64,000 bases of DNA from the NCBI GenBank assembly GCA_003417655.1, contig QVMW01000003.1:124001-188000 (forward strand), written 5' to 3'. The translations under genes were made by a program, and so were the position numbers. Below, one piece after another: positions 18,005 through 26,539 of this stretch. This DNA is from Rhodobacteraceae bacterium 63075. Lineage in GTDB: Bacteria; Pseudomonadota; Alphaproteobacteria; Rhodobacterales; Rhodobacteraceae. The notes under the pieces were generated by a model. That model was not told the DNA's origin. It did no database searches and was given only the letters and a program-made list of their open reading frames with translations. Position 1 is the stretch's first letter. Each line of letters starts with the position of its first letter.

Positions 18005-19551
18005 CAGCGGAAACCGTCCGCAAGGCCCGCCGGGGCCGCGGCGCGCGCAAGGCGAGCCGCTTAACGCGCGACATCGCCATGCTCCCGGCCCTCAAGCGCC
18101 GCCTGCCCCATACCGAACCGATGACGCAGGAGCAGGTCGAGCGGATCGACGCGGCCTCGATGGACATCCTCGAGAATACCGGCGTCGAGTTCCGCGACCC
18201 CATCGCGCTGGAAGACTGGCGGCGCATGGGCGCGAAGGTGGATGGCGTGCGGGTCCATCTCGACCGCGGCCTCGTGCGCGAGCTGATCGCCACGATCCCC
18301 GAGAGCTTCACCTACCACGCGCGCAACCCGGCCAACTCGCTTCCTTTCGGCAAGGACCATTCGATCTTCGTGCCGATGACCGGCGCGCCCTACCTGCGCG
18401 ATCTGGACGATGTGCGCCGCAACCCGACGCTGGATGACCTCGCCAATTTCCACAAGCTGGCGCATATGCTGCCCGCGCTACACTCCTCGGCACATCACAT
18501 CGTCGAGCCCTACGATCATCCGATCTCGCAGCGCCACCTGCGGATCACCTACTCGTCGATGAAACACTCCGACAAGACCTTCATGGGCATGACCACCTCG
18601 CCGAAGAACGCCGAGGACGTGATGGAGATGTGCGCGCTGCTCTTCGGGGCGGACTTCATGGAGACAAACGCGGTCGTCACCGGCAATTGCAACGGCAACT
18701 CGCCGCTCGTCTGGGACGAAACGATGCTGGGGGCCATGCGCGCCTTCTCGCGCCGCAACCAGCCGGTGCTCTGCTCGCCCTTCGTGCTCGGCGGTGCCAA
18801 CACGCCCGCCTCCGTGCCCGCCACTGTGGCCCAGCTCAACGCCGAGGCGCTGGCCGCGCTGGCCTATACGCAGGTGATCCGCAAGGGCGCGCCCGCGATC
18901 TACGGACATTACCTCTCGACCGTCTCGATGAAATCAGGCGCGCCGATGGCCGGGACGCCGGAAATCTCGCTGATGAATTTCATGATCGGCCAGATGGCGC
19001 GCTTCTACCGCGTCCCCTGGCGCACGTCGAACACGCTGGGCGGGGCCAAGACCTTCGATGCGCAGGCCGGCTACGAGAGCGCCATGACGCTCAATGCCGT
19101 GCTCATGGCCGGGGCCAATTACATCTGGCATTCGGCGGGCTGGAGCGAGGCGGGCATGCATTGCTCCATGGCCAAGTTCGTCGTCGATGCCGAGATGTGC
19201 GCCATGGGCTACCGCATGGCCGAGGGCATCAGGTGGGACGATTTCGAGGAGGCGCTCGCCGCCATCCCCGATGTCGGCCCCGGCGGGCATTACCTCGGCC
19301 ATCCGCATACGCTCGAGCATTTCCAGCAAGCCTTCTTCATGCCGGAGATGTTCGACAACAACTCCATCGAGCAATGGCAGGCCGAGGGCGGCATCGAGAT
19401 CGGCGAGCGCGCCCGCATCCGCGCGCGCCAGCTTCTGGACGAATACGAGGCGCCGATGCTCGATCCGGCCATCGACGAGGCGCTGCGGGATTACATCGCG
19501 CGGCGCGAGCGCGAGATCCCCGCCGCCGACGCGCTCAACCAGGAGTTCTGA
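18001..19551 (+). CDS. MttB-family (trimethylamine methyltransferase-like) methyltransferase, non-pyrrolysine
   Basis: A 516-residue protein of the MttB superfamily (COG5598). Characteristic segments are the central MTGAPYLRDLDDVRRNPTLD, VTGNCNGNSPLVWDETML, SPFVLGGANTPASVPAT and the C-terminal GGHYLGHPHTLEHFQQAFF. Archaeal MttB demethylates trimethylamine with a pyrrolysine encoded by UAG; here the frame is continuous without an internal stop. Non-Pyl members such as MtgB act on glycine betaine, proline betaine or carnitine and pass the methyl group to a corrinoid protein. No corrinoid protein or reactivase is encoded in this window. The adjoining FAD oxidase and semialdehyde enzymes suggest an N-methyl amino acid substrate. 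Confidence 0.85.
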   Translation: MTAETVRKARRGRGARKASRLTRDIAMLPALKRRLPHTEPMTQEQVERIDAASMDILENTGVEFRDPIALEDWRRMGAKVDGVRVHLDRGLVRELIATIPESFTYHARNPANSLPFGKDHSIFVPMTGAPYLRDLDDVRRNPTLDDLANFHKLAHMLPALHSSAHHIVEPYDHPISQRHLRITYSSMKHSDKTFMGMTTSPKNAEDVMEMCALLFGADFMETNAVVTGNCNGNSPLVWDETMLGAMRAFSRRNQPVLCSPFVLGGANTPASVPATVAQLNAEALAALAYTQVIRKGAPAIYGHYLSTVSMKSGAPMAGTPEISLMNFMIGQMARFYRVPWRTSNTLGGAKTFDAQAGYESAMTLNAVLMAGANYIWHSAGWSEAGMHCSMAKFVVDAEMCAMGYRMAEGIRWDDFEEALAAIPDVGPGGHYLGHPHTLEHFQQAFFMPEMFDNNSIEQWQAEGGIEIGERARIRARQLLDEYEAPMLDPAIDEALRDYIARREREIPAADALNQEF

Positions 19552-19552
19552 G

Positions 19553-20884
19553 ATGCGCGTGCGCCGCCTGCCCAATGATCCCGGCCCTGCGGGCTGGAAC
19601 CGGCTGCTGCCCGATCCCGCGCCCGCCGCGCCGCTGGAAGGGAATACCACCGCCGACTGGCTCGTCATCGGCGCAGGCTTCGCAGGGCTCGCGGCGGCGC
19701 ATCGCCTCAGCGAAGGCGCGCCCGGTGACCGGATCGTCCTCCTCGAAGCCAGCCGCGTGGGCGAGGGGCCGGCGGGGCGCAATTCGGGCTTCATGATCGA
19801 CCTTCCCCATGACCTTGCTTCCGACGATTACGGCGGCGCGCCCGAGGCCGACCTCGCCCAGTTGCGCGACAACCGGCAGGGCATCGCGCAGGCCCGTGCC
19901 ATGGCCGAGGAGTTCGGTCTGACGGAGGAGGCCTTTTCCATCCCCGGCAAGATCAACGGCGCGGCCACGCAAGCGGGCGACGCGCATAACCGCAGCTTCG
20001 CGCAGCATCTCGCCACGCTCGGCGAGCCTTGCGAGTTGCTCAATGCCGCGCAGATGCGCGAGATCACCGGCACGGGCTACTATACCAGCGGCCTTTACAG
20101 CCCCGGCACGGCGATGATCCAGCCCGCCCTCTTCGTGCGCGGCGTGGCGGCGGGGCTTGCTTCGAACCGCGTGACGCTCCACGAGATGAGCCCGGTTACG
20201 GCGCTGGAGCGCAAGGGTGACTGGGTGGCCACCACGCCCGGCGGCCGCGTGACCGCGCCGCGCGTCATCCTCGCGGTCAACGGACACCTGGCCAGCTTCG
20301 GCCATATGCAACGCCGCCTCATGCATGTCTTCACCTATGCCTCGATGACGCGCGCCTTGACGGACGAGGAATGCGCGCGGCTCGGCGGTGAGAGGGTCTG
20401 GGGCCTTACACCGGCCGACCCGATGGGCACCACGGTGCGCCGCATTTCCGGCACGGGCGGCGCGCGCATCGTGGTGCGCAACCGCTTCACCTTCGATCCT
20501 TCGATGGAAGTGAGCGAGGCCCGCATCAGGTCCGTGGCGCGCGACCATGACCGCGCCTTTGCCGCCCGTTTCCCGATGCTGGCGAATACCGAGATGGACT
20601 ACCGCTGGGGCGGCCGCCTCTGCCTTGCCCGCAACGGCGTGCAGGTCATCGGCGAGCTTGACGAGCGGCTCTATTCGGCCTGCTGCCAGAACGGGCTCGG
20701 CACCGCCAAGGGCACCTTCGCAGGCGGGCTTGCCGCCGATCTCGCGCTGGGGCGCAGCTCGGAGGCGCTGACCCGCGCCCTCGCCGCCGACAAACCTTCG
20801 CTCTTGCCGCCGCCTCCGGTCTCGACGCTCGGCGCGAACCTCTATCTGAAGTGGCAGGAGCGCAAGGCGGGGGCGGAACTCTAG
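19553..20884 (+). CDS. FAD-dependent amine/amino acid oxidoreductase, DadA/PuuB type
   Basis: A 443-residue FAD enzyme with the dinucleotide-binding motif VIGAGFAGLAAAHRL (residues 38-52), GRNSGFMIDLPHD just after the first glutamate-binding strand, and a C-terminal CCQNGLGTAKGTFAG closing segment. The GRNSGF motif is typical of gamma-glutamylputrescine oxidase and related D-amino acid or N-methyl amino acid oxidases. It begins one base after the MttB-family stop. The likely role is oxidation of a secondary amine or demethylated intermediate. The longer open frame running into the mttB gene is not coding. It is the last gene of the unit and faces the TRAP transporter convergently. Confidence 0.88.
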   Translation: MRVRRLPNDPGPAGWNRLLPDPAPAAPLEGNTTADWLVIGAGFAGLAAAHRLSEGAPGDRIVLLEASRVGEGPAGRNSGFMIDLPHDLASDDYGGAPEADLAQLRDNRQGIAQARAMAEEFGLTEEAFSIPGKINGAATQAGDAHNRSFAQHLATLGEPCELLNAAQMREITGTGYYTSGLYSPGTAMIQPALFVRGVAAGLASNRVTLHEMSPVTALERKGDWVATTPGGRVTAPRVILAVNGHLASFGHMQRRLMHVFTYASMTRALTDEECARLGGERVWGLTPADPMGTTVRRISGTGGARIVVRNRFTFDPSMEVSEARIRSVARDHDRAFAARFPMLANTEMDYRWGGRLCLARNGVQVIGELDERLYSACCQNGLGTAKGTFAGGLAADLALGRSSEALTRALAADKPSLLPPPPVSTLGANLYLKWQERKAGAEL

Positions 20885-21185
20885 GCCAAGGCACCGGCTG
20901 AACCTTCGCATGAAACACGCTGGAAGTGTGAAACAAGGCCGAAGGCCGCCGCGCATCGTCATGCTGGAAGCATGCCTCTGGCATGACGCGCCCCCACGCG
21001 GCGGCGATTTGGCCGGGCTGGGCGCATCGCTTAGATGTCGTTCGGATTTGGCTGGCATAAAGTGCTCGGCATTCACGTAGCTTCGTCACCGCGCGCGTCG
21101 GCAATGCGCAGCTTTGTTCCAGCGTCCGCTCCATCCCGCACAACCGTCAGCTACGATTGCCAAACCCGGCCCGAAAGCAGACGCG
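20885..21185. repeat. convergent intergenic region with a large compound inverted repeat
   Basis: These 301 bases separate two convergent gene ends. A compound hairpin spans 20945-21005: outer arms GCCGCCGCG (20945-20953) and CGCGGCGGC (20997-21005), inner arms CGTCATGC (20957-20964) and GCATGACG (20981-20988). A smaller stem from ACAC/GTGT lies near 20920. The structure has no long T-run, so it may be a bidirectional transcript-end hairpin or a REP-like element rather than a classic terminator. No gene is visible here. Confidence 0.6.
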
Positions 21186-22628
21186 TCAGGCCAGCGATGG
21201 CAGCCAGAGCACGATGGCCGGAAAGGCAACCAGCCCCGCGATGGTCAGGGCATCGGCGATGAAGAAGGGCGTCACGCCCTTGAACACGTCCTGAACCGTC
21301 AGGTCCTCGCGCACACCCGCCACGACGAAACAGTTGAGCCCGATGGGCGGGGTGATCAGACAGAACTCCGCCATCTTCACGACGAGAATCCCGAACCAGA
21401 TCGCGCACATCTCACCCGACATGCCGAAGGCGCTGTCGGCGGCCAGCACATCCTCGCCGCCATTGAGCGCCATGACCGCCGGGTAGACGACAGGCAGCGT
21501 CAGCAAGAGCATCCCGATCGCGTCCATGAACATCCCCAGAATGGCATAGGCCAGCAGGATGCAGACGAGGATCAGCATGGGCGAGACAGTGAGCGAGGTG
21601 ATCCAGTCCGAGAAGGCTCCCGGCAGATCGGCAAAGCCGAGAAAGCGCACGTAGATCAGCACGCCCCAGATGATCGTGAAGATCATCACCGTGAGCTTGG
21701 CCGTCTCCAGCAGGGCCGATTTCAGCTCTGGCCAGCGCATTCCCCGGTAAAGCGCCATAAGGAAGACGATGAAGGCCCCCAGCGCGCCGCCCTCGGTCGG
21801 CGTGCCCCAACTGTCTCCGCCGATTTCGCGCCAGCCGAAGAGCCAGATCCGGAAACCCTCGGGGAGCGGGTTGTAGACGAAGAAGATGATGATGAAGATG
21901 ACCGCGAAAATCGGCAGCGCGCCCGGAAGCGCGGCGAAGCGCTCGCGCCAGGTGAAGCCGCCGACAGGCGGGCCGACCGACTTGAAGATCACCGCGATCC
22001 CGATGATGAGCCCGGCATAGACCAGCGCCGAGAAGGCGCCGGGGATGAAGCCCGCAAGCAAGAGCTTGCCCACGTCCTGCTCGACGATGATCGCGTAGAT
22101 CACGAGGATCGCGGAGGGCGGAATGAGGCTCGCAAGCGTGCCACCCGCAGCCACGACCCCGGCGGCGAACTGCTTGTTGTAGCCGATCTTGAGCATCTCG
22201 GGGATGCCGATCCGCGCGAAGACAGCCGCCGTGGCCACCGAGGCCCCCGAAACGGCGGCAAACCCGGCCGTGGCGAAGATGGTCGAGACGGCCAGCCCCC
22301 CCGGCACCCAGGCGATCCAGCGTTTCGCCGCCTCGAAAAGCGCGCGGGTCAGCCCGGCGTAATAGGCCAGATAGCCGATCAGGATGAAGGTCGGAATGAG
22401 GCTCAGCTCGTGGCTGGCCACCTTGGAATGCGGCACCTGCCCCGCCGTCTTGGCGGCGACGGTGATCGCCCAGCCGAGGCGCTCGGGGTCGAAATCGCGC
22501 TTGGCCCAGAAGATGAGCACGAGCCCCACCAGCCCCGCAAGCGCGGCAGCGAAGGCCACGCGCATGCCCAGCAAGACGAGCACGAGCAAGCCGCCCGTGA
22601 CCCAAAGCCCGATCTCAATCGGATCCAT
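21186..22628 (-). CDS. dctM: TRAP transporter large permease DctM
   Basis: A 480-residue protein with about twelve to fourteen hydrophobic segments, the large membrane subunit of a tripartite ATP-independent periplasmic transporter. Typical family sequences include SGASVATAAVFARIGIPEML, LIPPSAILVIYAI and the C-terminal ITPPIGLNCFVVAGV. It uses the sodium gradient to import the ligand delivered by DctP. The ATG at 22628 has a GGGAGG ribosome binding site and overlaps the dctQ end by 14 bases. The order dctP-dctQ-dctM is standard. The transporter faces the MttB-type cluster and probably imports its substrate. Confidence 0.93.
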   Translation of the reverse strand: MDPIEIGLWVTGGLLVLVLLGMRVAFAAALAGLVGLVLIFWAKRDFDPERLGWAITVAAKTAGQVPHSKVASHELSLIPTFILIGYLAYYAGLTRALFEAAKRWIAWVPGGLAVSTIFATAGFAAVSGASVATAAVFARIGIPEMLKIGYNKQFAAGVVAAGGTLASLIPPSAILVIYAIIVEQDVGKLLLAGFIPGAFSALVYAGLIIGIAVIFKSVGPPVGGFTWRERFAALPGALPIFAVIFIIIFFVYNPLPEGFRIWLFGWREIGGDSWGTPTEGGALGAFIVFLMALYRGMRWPELKSALLETAKLTVMIFTIIWGVLIYVRFLGFADLPGAFSDWITSLTVSPMLILVCILLAYAILGMFMDAIGMLLLTLPVVYPAVMALNGGEDVLAADSAFGMSGEMCAIWFGILVVKMAEFCLITPPIGLNCFVVAGVREDLTVQDVFKGVTPFFIADALTIAGLVAFPAIVLWLPSLA

Positions 22629-23259
22629 CACGGCCTCCCGCTTCCAGCGCCCGCGCCTCGGCGGCGGCAATCTCCGACGCGCTCAGCACCAGCGGCACGG
22701 CAACAGGGGCCTCGTCGCCCCGGATAAAGGCGCGCCCGTAGCCGTAAACCTGGATCAGCAATCGCGCCCCCAGCACCGCCAGCGCCACGGGCACGACGAG
22801 CTTTGCCGGCCAGATCGGCAGGCCGATATCGATGGTCGAATCCCGGCTCCACAGCGGCGCGCCCATGTCGAAGCTGCGCAGGAAATGCGCCCAGCTTCCC
22901 CAGAAGAGGAACGCGACAAGCACGAAGATGAGCAGGACCGAGACCAGCTCGAAGAGCCACAGCGCGCGGCCCCCGAGCCGGCTGACGAGAATGTCCATGC
23001 GGATATGCGTTCCGTCCCGCTGCGCGTAGGAGACGGCAAAGATCGCGATCACCGGCATGAGCTGCATGATCCAGTCGACATAGCCCGAAAGCGGCGCGTT
23101 GAGCGTCACCCGCCCGCCCACGGAGCGCACCGCGAGCAGCATAAGCGAGAAGATCGCCAGCCCCGCGACCAGCGCCATGAGCCGCTCCAGCCCGAGCAAG
23201 CCCCTGTCGAGACGGCTCAGAAGGCTGCCGTCTTCCAGTACCGGCGATGCACCCGCCAT
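22615..23259 (-). CDS. dctQ: TRAP transporter small permease DctQ
   Basis: A 214-residue membrane protein with four main hydrophobic helices, as expected for the small TRAP subunit. Family-like features are RRNT-equivalent AQRDGTHIRMDILVSRLG after the second helix and the LVPVAL-type third helix. The ATG at 23259 has GGAG nine bases upstream; a TTG four codons earlier is an alternative. A hydrophilic C-terminal tail of about 40 residues, ending in EARALEAGGRDGSD, is longer than in many DctQ proteins. It is co-transcribed between dctP and dctM. Confidence 0.88.
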   Translation of the reverse strand: MAGASPVLEDGSLLSRLDRGLLGLERLMALVAGLAIFSLMLLAVRSVGGRVTLNAPLSGYVDWIMQLMPVIAIFAVSYAQRDGTHIRMDILVSRLGGRALWLFELVSVLLIFVLVAFLFWGSWAHFLRSFDMGAPLWSRDSTIDIGLPIWPAKLVVPVALAVLGARLLIQVYGYGRAFIRGDEAPVAVPLVLSASEIAAAEARALEAGGRDGSD

Positions 23260-23325
23260 CGCTGTCTCCAATTCATTTGAAAGTTTCGGGGCCGCCGAAC
23301 CCGGCAGCCCCTGCCCAGAGCCCTA

Positions 23326-24339
23326 TCAGTTGCCCATGCGGGTCTTTTCGAGCGTCTCCATGACCGTGTCGTAGAGCTCCTGCGCAGGCATGCCCTGCGC
23401 GCTCATGTCCGCGATCCACTGCTCACGGATCGGATCGGCGGCCACCTTGCGGAACTCGGCCAGCTCTTCGTCGCTGATCATGACTTTCTCGACACCCTTT
23501 TCCTCGAGGATCGTGTCCCACTCCTCGAGAAGCTCGCCGTAATTGGCAAGGTAATGGTCGATCGCTTCGTCGATCGAACTGTCGAGCGCTTCGCGGTGCG
23601 CATCGCTGAGGCTCTCATAGGCGTCGATATTCACCACCACGGGGCAGTTCACCGTGCCGGGGTTGAGATTCGCGGTCCACCAGTCGGCCTCGTTGATCGT
23701 CCCGAAGCTCAGGTGCGCGTGCTGGGCGAAGGCGACCGTGTCGACAACGCCGCTGTCCATGGCCTGAAAGGCTTCCGTCGCGGTCACGGATGTCGGAACT
23801 GCGCCCACCGCCTTGAACGCCTCGCCGATCCCGCCCGTGGCGCGCACGCGCATGCCTTCGAACTCGCTCAGCTCGTCGGTCGGCTCGCCGGTCCCGACGA
23901 TGTTGTATTGCGGCATCGGGCTGGTCATGATGATCTTGGCGTTCCACTGCGCCATTTCTTCCTTGACGGCCGGATGCTCGTAGACGGCGTGGCTCACGGC
24001 CACTTCCTCATCAAGGTTGCTCACCCCGAGAAAGGGCAGCTCCAGCACGGTGATCGCGCGATTCTTGTCGCGGTGATAGCCGGCGCAGAACTGCGCCATC
24101 TCGAAGGCACCGATGGAAATGCCGTCTAGGTTCTCGCGGTTCTTGCTGAGCCCGCCATAGCTCACATTCATGGTGAACTCGCCATCCGTCTTCTCCCCGA
24201 CCAGCTCGGCGAGCTTCTCCACATGCTCGGTGAAGGCGCGGCGCTTGCCCCAGACCGAGACGTTCCATTCCGTCGCCGCCGCTTCCGTGGCGAAGGTCAC
24301 AGCGATGGCGGCCACGGCCGCCTTTCCCAGATAATTCAT
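23326..24339 (-). CDS. dctP: TRAP transporter substrate-binding protein DctP
   Basis: A 337-residue periplasmic binding protein. The signal peptide is residues 1 to about 23 (MNYLGKAAVAAIAVTF then ATEAAA), followed by the mature start TEWNVSVWG. The ligand-clamp arginine segment FEGMRVRATGG and the AFQAMDSGVVDTVAF loop are typical of DctP-family proteins. The ATG at 24339 follows AAGGGAG. The family mostly binds organic anions through an arginine, with known betaine or ectoine relatives. Here the ligand is probably the substrate of the adjacent MttB-type cluster. It is the first gene of dctPQM. Confidence 0.92.
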   Translation of the reverse strand: MNYLGKAAVAAIAVTFATEAAATEWNVSVWGKRRAFTEHVEKLAELVGEKTDGEFTMNVSYGGLSKNRENLDGISIGAFEMAQFCAGYHRDKNRAITVLELPFLGVSNLDEEVAVSHAVYEHPAVKEEMAQWNAKIIMTSPMPQYNIVGTGEPTDELSEFEGMRVRATGGIGEAFKAVGAVPTSVTATEAFQAMDSGVVDTVAFAQHAHLSFGTINEADWWTANLNPGTVNCPVVVNIDAYESLSDAHREALDSSIDEAIDHYLANYGELLEEWDTILEEKGVEKVMISDEELAEFRKVAADPIREQWIADMSAQGMPAQELYDTVMETLEKTRMGN

Positions 24340-24520
24340 GATTTTCTCCCTTTTCGCAGCCCTGTCATCGGACCGTCGCAAACAAAGCTAGCGGCTGGGA
24401 ACACCTATGCCAAGCCCCCTGCTGCCGCGCCGTGTCCCCTGCCATGCCCCGCGCATCTAAGCTTTCCCTTTGCCCGCCGCCTGCGTATATTGCGCAAAAA
24501 GGCACGAAGGGGCATCGGGC

Positions 24521-25330
24521 ATGGCACATATCATCGTCGTGGGGAACGAGAAGGGCGGCGCGGGCAAGTCGACCGTGTCGATGCATATCGCGACGGCGCT
24601 CTCGCGCCTCGGCCACAAGACATCCGTGCTCGATCTCGACCTGCGCCAGAAGACCATCGGGCGCTATCTCGAGAACCGCGCCGAATTCTGCAAGAAGGCC
24701 GAGCTCGATCTGCCGACGCCGGAATATCACGAGCTTCCCGAGATCGACAAAGCCACGCTCAAGCCGGGCGAGAACATCTACGATCATCGCCTCTCTGCGG
24801 CTGTCGCCACGCTCGAGCCTGACAATGACTTCATCCTGATCGACTGCCCCGGCTCGCACACCCGTCTCAGCCAGGTCGCGCACAGCCTCGCCGACACGCT
24901 CGTCACCCCGCTCAACGACAGTTTCATCGATTTCGACCTTCTCGCCCAGATCGACGCCGACGGCGAGACGATCAAGGGCCCCTCGGTCTATTCCGAGATG
25001 GTTTGGGCCGCGCGGCAGCTGCGCGCTCAGGCCGGATTGAAGCCCATCGACTGGATCGTCATGCGCAACCGTCTCGGCGCGCAGCGCATGGTCAACAAGG
25101 AGCTCATGGAGCGCGCCATCGACCGGCTCTCCAAGCGGATCGGCTTTCGCGTCGCGCCCGGCTTCAACGAGCGGGTGATCTTCCGCGAGCTTTTCCCGCG
25201 CGGGCTGACGCTGCTCGACCTGAAGGATATCGGCGTGGCCAAGCTCAACATCTCCAATGTCGCCGCCCGCCAGGAACTGCGCGACATGATGAAGGCGCTC
25301 AATCTGCCCGGCGTCGACATCACCTTCTGA
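24521..25330 (+). CDS. mipZ: MipZ-type ParA-like division-plane ATPase
   Basis: A 269-residue ParA/MinD-superfamily ATPase. The deviant Walker A motif GNEKGGAGKST is at residues 8-18, LDLDLRQKTIGRYLENR follows the switch I region, and ILIDCPG is Walker B. The segment NDSFIDFDLLAQID, VMRNRLGAQRM, and VIFRELFPRGLTLLDL closely match Caulobacter MipZ. MipZ forms a gradient from the ParB-bound origins and inhibits FtsZ polymerisation near the poles, placing the division site at midcell. The ATG at 24521 gives the normal N terminus; an upstream in-frame start is unlikely. The stop overlaps the next gene's ATG by one base (TGATG). Confidence 0.92.
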   Translation: MAHIIVVGNEKGGAGKSTVSMHIATALSRLGHKTSVLDLDLRQKTIGRYLENRAEFCKKAELDLPTPEYHELPEIDKATLKPGENIYDHRLSAAVATLEPDNDFILIDCPGSHTRLSQVAHSLADTLVTPLNDSFIDFDLLAQIDADGETIKGPSVYSEMVWAARQLRAQAGLKPIDWIVMRNRLGAQRMVNKELMERAIDRLSKRIGFRVAPGFNERVIFRELFPRGLTLLDLKDIGVAKLNISNVAARQELRDMMKALNLPGVDITF

Positions 25331-26442
25331 TGGACAGCCCCGCTCCGCTCGACATCTTTCTCATCTGCCCGCCCGGTCTCGAAGCCGCGCTCGAAGGAGA
25401 AGCGCGCGCGGCTGGCTTTGCTGGGGCGCGCGCCGCCTCCGGCGGGGTCGAGTTGCAAGGCACCTGGGAGGATGTCTGGCGCGCCAATCTCGTGCTGCGC
25501 GGCGCGGTCCGGGTTCTGGTCCGCATCGGCGGCTTTCGCGCGCTTCACCTCGCGCAGCTCGACAAGCGCGCGCGCAAGTTTCCCTGGGGCGAAACGCTGC
25601 GCGCCGATGTGCCGCTGCGCGTCGAGGTCACCACCTCCAAGCGCAACCGCATCTACCACGCCAAGGCCGCCGCCCAGCGCATCGAACGGGCGATCAGCGA
25701 GGAGCTTGGCGCGCCGGTCTCCGAAGCTGCGCCGCTCACGCTCAAGGCGCGCATCGCCGATGATTTCGTCACCTTCAGCATCGACACGTCGGGCGAGAGC
25801 CTGCACAAGCGCGGCTTCAAGCCCGCCGTGAACAAGGCCCCGATGCGCGAAACCCTCGCCGCGCTCTTTTTGCGTGAAGCGGGCTTTGACGGCTCCGAGC
25901 CTGTGCTCGACCCGATGTGCGGCTCCGGCACCTTCGTCCTGGAGGCCGCCGAAATGGCCCTCGGCCTTGCCCCGGGGCGTGCGCGCAGCTTCGCCTTCGA
26001 GCACCTGGCCAGCTTTGACGCAGGCAAGTGGGCCGCGCTCAAAGCCGCGCAAACCCCGCGCGAGACGGCGTTGACCTTCCACGGTGCCGACCGCGACCAG
26101 GGCGCTATAAACATGAGCCGGCGCAATGCCGAAGCCGCGGGCGTGGCCGATCATACAGAATTCACCTGCCAGCCCATTTCCGAGCTGGTGCGGCCCGAAG
26201 GCCCGCCCGGCCTTGTCATCGTCAACCCGCCCTATGGCGCGCGCATCGGCAACAAGAAGCCGCTCTTCGCGCTCTACGCCGCCTTCGGAGCCAAGATGAA
26301 AGAGGCCTTTGCGGGCTGGCGCGTGGCGCTTGTCACCTCCGATCCCCAGCTTGCCAAGGCGACGGGGCTGACCTTCACCGCCGGCCCCTACGTGCCCCAT
26401 GGCGGGCTCAAGGTCCGGCTCTACCAGAGCGACCCGCTCTGA
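25330..26442 (+). CDS. THUMP-domain class I SAM-dependent RNA methyltransferase
   Basis: A 370-residue protein of the RlmL N-terminal/TrmN-like family (UPF0020). The N-terminal ferredoxin-like and THUMP regions (about residues 1-155) recognise RNA. The methyltransferase domain has the SAM-binding motif I DPMCGSGTFVLEA and the catalytic motif IV NPPYGARIG, typical of N2-guanine methylation of rRNA or tRNA. It overlaps the mipZ stop by one base, so it is translationally coupled to it. It probably acts on 23S rRNA (as RlmL does at G2445), but the exact target is not shown by sequence. Confidence 0.88.
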   Translation: MDSPAPLDIFLICPPGLEAALEGEARAAGFAGARAASGGVELQGTWEDVWRANLVLRGAVRVLVRIGGFRALHLAQLDKRARKFPWGETLRADVPLRVEVTTSKRNRIYHAKAAAQRIERAISEELGAPVSEAAPLTLKARIADDFVTFSIDTSGESLHKRGFKPAVNKAPMRETLAALFLREAGFDGSEPVLDPMCGSGTFVLEAAEMALGLAPGRARSFAFEHLASFDAGKWAALKAAQTPRETALTFHGADRDQGAINMSRRNAEAAGVADHTEFTCQPISELVRPEGPPGLVIVNPPYGARIGNKKPLFALYAAFGAKMKEAFAGWRVALVTSDPQLAKATGLTFTAGPYVPHGGLKVRLYQSDPL

Positions 26443-26539
26443 ATCGACGGCATCGATCATGCAGGGGCCGCGACGGCAAGGCCCGGGGCGAGCCGTGCAA
26501 GGCGCTCGTTTATCGGCGGCCAGGGCCCGGCGGACGCCG

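Noticed and set aside
18001..19551. Possible pyrrolysine (in-frame UAG) in the mttB-family gene
   Set aside because: The frame has no internal amber codon, and no pyl genes are present.
20885..21185. tRNA or small RNA gene in the convergent gap
   Set aside because: No cloverleaf pattern, TTCGA arm or promoter could be found; only hairpins are visible.
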